Assembly: GCA_944990035.1 (NCBI GenBank)
Contig: CALYLX010000060.1
Span: 62,001-126,000, forward strand
Source of the DNA: Clitopilus passeckerianus
Lineage: Eukaryota > Basidiomycota > Agaricomycetes > Agaricales > Entolomataceae
Reading direction: 5' to 3'
DNA length: 64,000 nucleotides
How positions within the stretch are numbered: position 1 is the first letter of the stretch; the number at the start of each line of letters is the position of its first letter. Below are positions 58,414 through 64,000 of this stretch, piece after piece. Under the pieces are notes generated by a model. It saw only the letters and a list, made by a program, of their open reading frames with translations. It ran no database searches and was not told the DNA's origin. Both the position numbers and the translations under genes were made by a program.

Positions 58414-59869
58414 ATGGCTTCAAGGGCTGGGATACAGTCAATACCGCGAGCAACGCCAGCTGCGGCACCTAGGAATGTGGATTCAATACGGAGGAGGGTA
58501 CCAAAGCGAAAGAGGGTCGATGACGACCTTGGAGCAAGGTCGTCAGAGTTGTCGAAGAGGCAGAGTTGGCCGGACCAGGACGCAATAGGTACGTCTTCAC
58601 TGGTATGCACGCGCTACACGGTCTAATTCCTGTGTAGCAAAAGCGAGAAATCAGTGCCAATTTCTGGCTGGCAACGATGTCATTTCATGCTACCCAACCT
58701 CGGATACCGTTCTTCACCAACATGACCACACGACATTCGTCTGTGAGTAACTCAAATATGTTCTTATTCGTGTTTAAGATGTTAAACGTATCTAGGGAAC
58801 TCCCGGAGACCTGATTTGACACAGAACAACCGTGTTGATATCTACCTGTTCCGCGCTGATACAGGCCAAGCGGTTTTACACTACAGGAACCAGATAAATC
58901 CTCCTAATCAAGCAGGCACCCTACAAGTTCCAGTCAACGATTCCTGGTGGGGTAACAATGGTGACGACTGGAACGGAAAGGATATCCCTTACCCATTCTC
59001 TTTCGTTCTTATCGACAGCGAAAAGTCGTTGGATGGTAGCCAAATTTCGCAACCTGTCTTTAGCGCTATCCGTGAGTAGCTTTGTGTGGCTCCGGTATTC
59101 CTGAACTAAATATGAACGCGATATAGAAACCACATATGCCGACTCTGTTGTCGCTTCAATGTCGTCGGCATCAGTTGCATCTGCTTCTTCAGTTGCGGCT
59201 TCGCTGTCCTCAGTATCAGCTTCTGCAGCGTCTGTTTCAGAGACACATAGCGCGAATCCATCGTCATCGTCAGGCAGTCTCCAACCCAATGGTGGCAAGT
59301 CGGACTTCCCTCATTGGGCAATCGCTGTCATTGTCGTTCTCGGTTTCCTCGCTATCCTCGCAGCTGGTATCGTCATATTCTTGTTGATCCGCCGAAGAAG
59401 ACGAAGAGAACATGACGAACGAAGAGACTCGATGAACTCTGCGTCACCCATGATCCAACATCCGCAAGGGGGACCCTCGTCACCATTACTCGCTGGGGCT
59501 GTTCTTGGCCGAGCTGGCAGCACTCATGACGAAAAGGCACGAGGTGGGCGAGATGCGCACAGTGTAGTCGGACATGACGGTGCCTCGACAATTTCGCGGT
59601 CAGGAAGTGCGAATGAAGGACCGTTCAGCGGTGCCGATGCGGCGATAATGGCGGATGCGTTCAGGAAGATGCTCCGGAAACCTGACTTTGCAGAACGGCC
59701 TGTTGAGGAGGGGGAGAGTCCAGACAATGAGGGGAAGAGCGACATGATCAACCGGGAGCTAGCGGAGGAGGGAAGGGATATACGGAGTGTCAGGAGTGAG
59801 CGAGGGTACAAGGTGGAGACAACAAGCGACGACGGGGCAGACACAATACAGGACCATCGGGATAGATAG
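58414..59869 (+). CDS. Single-pass membrane protein with Ig-like ectodomain and Ser-rich stalk
   Basis: Four exons (58414-58588, 58638-58742, 58796-59071, 59127-59869) give 432 aa. After a basic N-terminus with Kex2-like sites (PKRKR, LSKR), an ectodomain contains two Cys (NQCQFLAGNDVISCYPTSD) and beta-strand patterns (HTTFVWNSRRPDLTQNNRV, YLFRADTGQAVLHYRNQI, LQVPVNDSWWGNNGDDWNG, YPFSFVLIDSEKSLDGSQ). This is reminiscent of Kre9/Knh-type wall proteins, but only by pattern. A Ser/Ala stalk follows, then one membrane helix (WAIAVIVVLGFLAILAAGIV), RRRRRR as stop-transfer, and an acidic cytoplasmic tail. No signal peptide follows the ATG, although Kex2 sites and topology call for one. Confidence 0.8.
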
Positions 59870-60920
59870 GACTGAACTCGATTTCTTTCCTTTCTTCCTC
59901 TGCTTGTGTCTTTCTACGTGTAACCTTCAACAGCTTTCTCTTCACCTTCATCCTCGACTTCACTTGCACTGTACCATTACTCATCCTTTCATCATCCTGG
60001 TTACTGGCACTTCCCGCTTCGGTCTTGGCTTTCCGTGCTCTTCTACCATTAGTCCTTATTTTATTTGCTCAAAGCGGACTTGTTCACACTACCTATTCCA
60101 TCCACCCCACCGACGGCTTTTATACCTATGGGCTTGAACTGTATGCAATTCCCATCCTCTATTCGCTTAGACTCCCATCTCCCGCGACGGCTGTCCCTTT
60201 TCGACCCTCTACCATTCTATCGTCATCTACCTGCATTCTTCTTCCCTCTTCCGCCGTGCAACTCTCGCCTGTAATTTTCTTTTGCCTTTACCTTCTCCGG
60301 ATCCACCAAAAAGCGATCTTCCACTCCAACTCGGGTTGCCATTTACCTTTTTATAACGTATATGCGGACTCGTTCTACGTTCCTTGTACATATTTCTCAT
60401 TCCTTGGTCTTCGGTCTTTTCTTGGTCAACCAACACCTTCCCATTCACAACTTCAGCCGCTTCAACTGAGGAGGACACTCGTGTTTAATGTATGTATCAT
60501 TATATACTTTCGACGCCGTTGTCCTGAACTTGTATTTCTGGAATACAGTTCGTTTTATAACCTTTCTATACCACACCCCACATCGAGAATATCGAGAAAA
60601 AAATACCCCCGCCTTGTTACTTGTTACTTTGGAACAGTTGAACTTTTTACTTTTTGGAGAGTAGATAACATGTCGAGCTACCTGGGCTCTGGATGTCTTT
60701 GGATAGACAGAGTTTGAACCCACCACTTGTGAATCCTTGTAAATAGCTAGTCTCTTTTACGTTACGTATATTAGTACTTAAAGATAGGTGGTCGGTGAGG
60801 TGCTCGAATGAATTCCATTTTTGTCTTTTCCTGAACAATTGGTTGCCTTAAGGGATGGCGTTGCAAGCATTCCTTAAAATGGTGTCTTAACGACACCCAG
60901 TTCTATGCCTCTTTTGTTGG
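59870..60920. other. Pyrimidine-rich 3' flank
   Basis: Strongly C/T-rich on the plus strand up to about 60600, probably the 3' UTR and downstream flank of the membrane-protein gene. A 230-codon frame (60025-60717) is considered an artefact of this composition. Confidence 0.5.
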
Positions 60921-62346
60921 CTACCGCCCATGCCCTGAGCGTCCCTCCGCCGTCGTCTCTAATAGAGAATGGTGACCAGTGCGCATGATATCGAGATAAC
61001 CCCAACCTGTAACCTCCATAGCGTCAGACAGTCCCTCGAATGCGAACGCTTGACAAATGATACGAACACTACGATCTTTCTTCGGCTTCATATCCCCTAC
61101 TTCACACCGACCGCTGACTAAAGCAGCGGAGAACTTTGCTTTCCTGAGGGAGATGTTAACATCCCACAGTTTCTTCATCTCGAGCAGGACTTTTTCGAGC
61201 GCGAAAGTCTCGTCGGGGCTTAGGACGGCTATCTCGCACTCGCTAATGTTGAAACCGTCCAGAGACGGCGCTGCTATGCGAAGAAAGGCGGTGATGTCCT
61301 TGTTATGGAGGCCTTTCAGATTTACCAGGTACAACGCCTCCCTAGATGGTTCCATCACCAATGACCAAGCTGGTCAATTGACAAAGACTCGTGGGATTGT
61401 TGGGCAGCTGCTGGTGCCAGTGAGATGTCGGTCAGAATGGGATATTATATGAAAATATTCAACCATACCGTTTCCCCGGCATCACTGAGGGTATTAGAAA
61501 GGTTAGCTATGCGCGGTACTGTAAATGTCTCTGGAGGATCACTCACGGATTGGGTAGCTTATCCCAGTCCCCCAATGTTAAACTCTGTAGTTGTTTCCTT
61601 CCCCGTATAATATGTTGAATATTAGACAAATAGAGAATTGGTTTGAGCTTCCCGGGCTGTGTAATGCCTACAGGTCGCTCGGAGGGTTTTATTTCGAGGC
61701 TTTTGACATTATGCATTCCACGCGAGAGATCTGCATGGACCCCAACCACAGATTTCTGAATAACGAGGGATCTCATGGATAATGTCGAGAATTCAAGAAA
61801 GCTCTTGCATGCCTCGAGGAGCGCGGGACTATCTAATTCCGATGCCCAGAATTCCAGGTAGCTATCATCAAAGACACTGAAATAGGATCCTTGCTCTGGT
61901 CGAAGGCGTATGGCACGGGCGAGCATGACAGGGTTGCCTATTTGGCTAGCTCTGATACCTCCTCGACCAATAATCTGGAAGATGGTTTCGATGGCTGGTA
62001 ACCATGATCTGCAAACCATCGCAAAGAAAGCAAGCGCAGGTAGTAGATTCTGTATCGGAAAACAACTGGTGGTGATGTGAATGCCGTAAGAACAATATCC
62101 CGCGTCTGGTAGGGGGTCAGGTTTCCTTCCGCGGCTGATCATATCGGTGGTCAGGGCTTCCTCCCCAGTCACCTCAATACGAGCTATCTTTTTCATATAG
62201 GGGAGGGCCGATTCGACACCATGAAGTTCGTTGGCATTTGTGTTGATATGTCCATTCCCAGCGAGATCTGATCTAATCTTGATCCGAATGTGGCTGTCCG
62301 CCATTGAGGTCATTCTAAAGGTCAGTAGCGGCTCCACTCCATGCAT
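60921..62346 (-). pseudogene. F-box-like/LRR-like family, copy F (chimeric)
   Basis: The minus strand first reads an LRR-tail-like piece (VESALPYMKKIARIEVTG, TTDMISRGRKPDP), then runs straight into the F-box half (LLPALAFFAMVCRSWLPAIE, NPVMLARAIRLRPEQGSYFS), continues to QHIIRGRKQLQSLTLGDWDK, a 16-nt linking exon (61469-61484), and a normal LRR-like exon (REALYLVNLKGLHNKDITAF, LEKVLLEMKKLWDVNISL). The N-domain and the LPxxII half of the F-box are absent. Order tail-box-tail suggests unequal recombination between tandem copies. Its first ATG (62346) lies 8 bp from the divergent K+ channel ATG. Expression of a chimeric protein is possible but unproven. Confidence 0.65.
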
Positions 62347-62354
62347 TCATAGCT

Positions 62355-64000
62355 ATGAACGACCCAGGACTTGACGGACCCATCCAGGATATCTCTACCA
62401 GTGTCACACGAAATCTCAGAAGAAAACTATCCGATGAGACGACAGGCTCGGCAGCAGGCAGCACGGCAGCCGGAGAAATTCGCCATGAGCTAAAGGCAGA
62501 CCAAGAGGAGGAAGACCTTGGGTTGTCACAGTCGACGTAAGTTTCTGTCAAACTTCGGCTGGCGAAAGAAATCATCTCATACGGCGAAGCATGTGGTGGT
62601 TTACATCAACTGCATTTCCACTCATTGCCGGCACCTTTGGACCCCTGGCAAACCTCTTTTCAATATGTGCATTGGCACAGACGTGGCGAATTGAAATCGC
62701 GGAGGGAAGCTCAGAGATACACGGAGAAAGAGTACCAGATCCACCGTGGTAAGCCGTTCTTTAAGCAGGCCTTCCTGAACGAACCTCACAGCCCCCAGGT
62801 TACTCGCGTTGAATGCCGTCTCATTGGCGGCAGCATGCGTGGCGAACATATTCCTTCTACTCAACTTCGCTCATCGGGTACGATACTCTGTGGCGCAATC
62901 CTTCACAATTATTCTCTGGTGAGTTACCCACTCTTCACCTTCCGTCATTGTCGCATGGACCGATGGCTCCACTAGGTATATCTCAGCCGTTCTCCTGATC
63001 ATTCCGCTGGGACGCACGCGAGAGCTCGTCATTCAACCAACAAACGATCACGCCTTCTCTCAGGCGTACTACTACGGCATCATAGCCGCAGCTCTATACA
63101 CCATCATTTCTACGCTATTGTTATGGAACGTACTTGGAGCCTGGCAGTTCAAAGCCTACCCAGCATCCTTCAATCCGCTTACGCTGCCCCAGAGAACCCT
63201 CATGCTCCAGACGGTATCATACACGCTATACCTTGCAATGGGAGCCGGCATATTCTCCGCTGCAGAAGGGTGGAACTATCTCGATGGTTTATACTGGTGC
63301 GACTATACGCTCCTCACGATCGGCCTGGGCAGCGACTTCTCTCCTTCAACCACACTCGGTCGAGGGTTATTGATCCCATACGCGGCTATTGGGATTATGA
63401 TGATTGGTCTCATTGTAGGGAGTGTTCGTGGGCTCGTATTGGAAAGAGGAAAACTGAAGGTGGGCAGAAGGGTATTGGGAAGACAGCGGGACAAACGGAT
63501 CGAGGAGATGAAACATCCTGATGCTGAGTGGAAGAAGCGAGAGTTTGAGGCGATGAGAAGGATTGAGAAGAAGTCGAAGCGGATTCAGCAATATTCAGCT
63601 CTAGGAACATCATTCCTGGCATACCTCATTCTCTGGTGCGGAGGTGCATTAGTCTTCTGGTTCACGGAGAAGGTATGACTTTCTCGCCGTACATCTGGCT
63701 ATTCCGACAACCTGATAAAATCATTTAGCGACCCCAACAGCTCACATATTTCCAAGCTCTCTACTTCGCTTATACCACCCTACTCACAGTAGGGTTCGGC
63801 GACATTTACCCTCAATCAAATTCCGGGAAACCCTTCTTTGTCGTATGGTCTCTCATGGCCGTTCCAACGGTCACTATCCTGATTTCGAACCTCGGCGAAA
63901 CGCTCGTGGATTTGTTGAAGGTTGGAACGATATGGATCGGTCAGAAGACCATTCTACCCGAGCACAACCACGAGAAGAAGAACAAGAATCAGAAGGAGAA
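62355..64000 (+). CDS. TOK1: Outward-rectifier K+ channel, TOK type (partial, runs off window)
   Basis: Exons 62355-62536, 62590-62748, 62799-62918, 62976-63672 and 63729 to the window end give the first 476 aa. TOK channels carry eight membrane segments and two pore loops and mediate K+ efflux at the plasma membrane. Here a hydrophilic N-terminus precedes membrane segments (MWWFTSTAFPLIAGTFGPLA, LLALNAVSLAAACVANIFLL, YISAVLLIIPLGRTRELV). Pore loop 1 has CDYTLLTIGLGSDF and pore loop 2 has AYTTLLTVGFGDIYP, both with the K+ filter (TxGxG). A basic linker (GRRVLGRQRDKRIEEMKH) separates the halves. The 3' end is missing only because the window stops. Confidence 0.95.

Noticed and set aside
60025..60717. 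230-codon plus-strand ORF with hydrophobic start
   Set aside because: It starts at a non-ATG codon, lies in strongly C/T-rich 3' flank, has no family features, and its hydrophobicity follows from base composition.

Overview
The window looks like nuclear DNA of a mushroom-forming basidiomycete (Agaricomycete type). Genes are dense and on both strands, with many 45-65 nt GT-AG introns. Several proteins are typical of that group: a macrophage-activating-glycoprotein-like secreted protein, a TOK-type K+ channel with two pore motifs, a multi-exon type-B carboxylesterase and a Ppc89/Cep57-like spindle-pole protein. I saw no prokaryotic, organellar, rRNA, tRNA or CRISPR signal. Gene models were built by hand from reading-frame continuity, splice sites and remembered family conservation; no search was run.

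Layout. 0.4-1.7 kb: GPI-anchored secreted protein (+). 3.0-4.8 kb: decayed coding remnant. 4.9-5.3 kb: 60-aa protein in four exons. 6.6-8.5 kb: MFS transporter (+). 9.4-11.4 kb and 15.9-18.0 kb: two DUF4139/DUF4140-type paralogues (-) with matching introns, enclosing a long low-information stretch with a pseudogene scrap and a UBC1-type E2 enzyme (+, 15.0-15.8 kb). 18.3-19.1 kb: a 785-bp non-autonomous hAT-like element with an 8-bp target duplication. 19.5-23.3 kb: Ppc89/Cep57-like protein (+). 23.7-29.2 kb: three minus-strand members of an F-box-like/LRR-like family (one truncated, one intact, one pseudogene). 29.4-33.1 kb: BMS1 (+). 33.5-37.6 kb: two more damaged family members in tandem (+). 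37.7-38.9 kb: a different F-box-like protein (-). 40.5-42.8 kb: secreted carboxylesterase with 13 exons (+). 46.0-46.6 kb: dual-specificity phosphatase (+). 50.2-52.6 kb: disordered Pro/Gln/Ser-rich protein (+). 52.1-55.6 kb: degenerate tandem duplication with two broken copies of a basic-coil gene (-). 58.4-59.9 kb: single-pass membrane protein (+). 60.9-62.3 kb: chimeric sixth F-box-like family member (-). 62.4 kb to the end: TOK-type K+ channel (+, cut by the window edge).

Most intact genes are single-copy housekeeping or secretome genes with no operon-like coupling: ubiquitin conjugation, small-subunit ribosome biogenesis, spindle pole, K+ efflux, phosphotyrosine signalling, esterase. The unusual part is the lineage-specific family around BMS1. 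Six loci share a new-looking N-terminal domain, an F-box-like helix pair and an LRR-like tail joined by a tiny variable-length exon. Only one copy appears fully open, and two copies share a telomere-repeat-like motif about 75 bp upstream of their start codons. It is the best candidate here for something undescribed, but nothing in the window proves a coherent new system.
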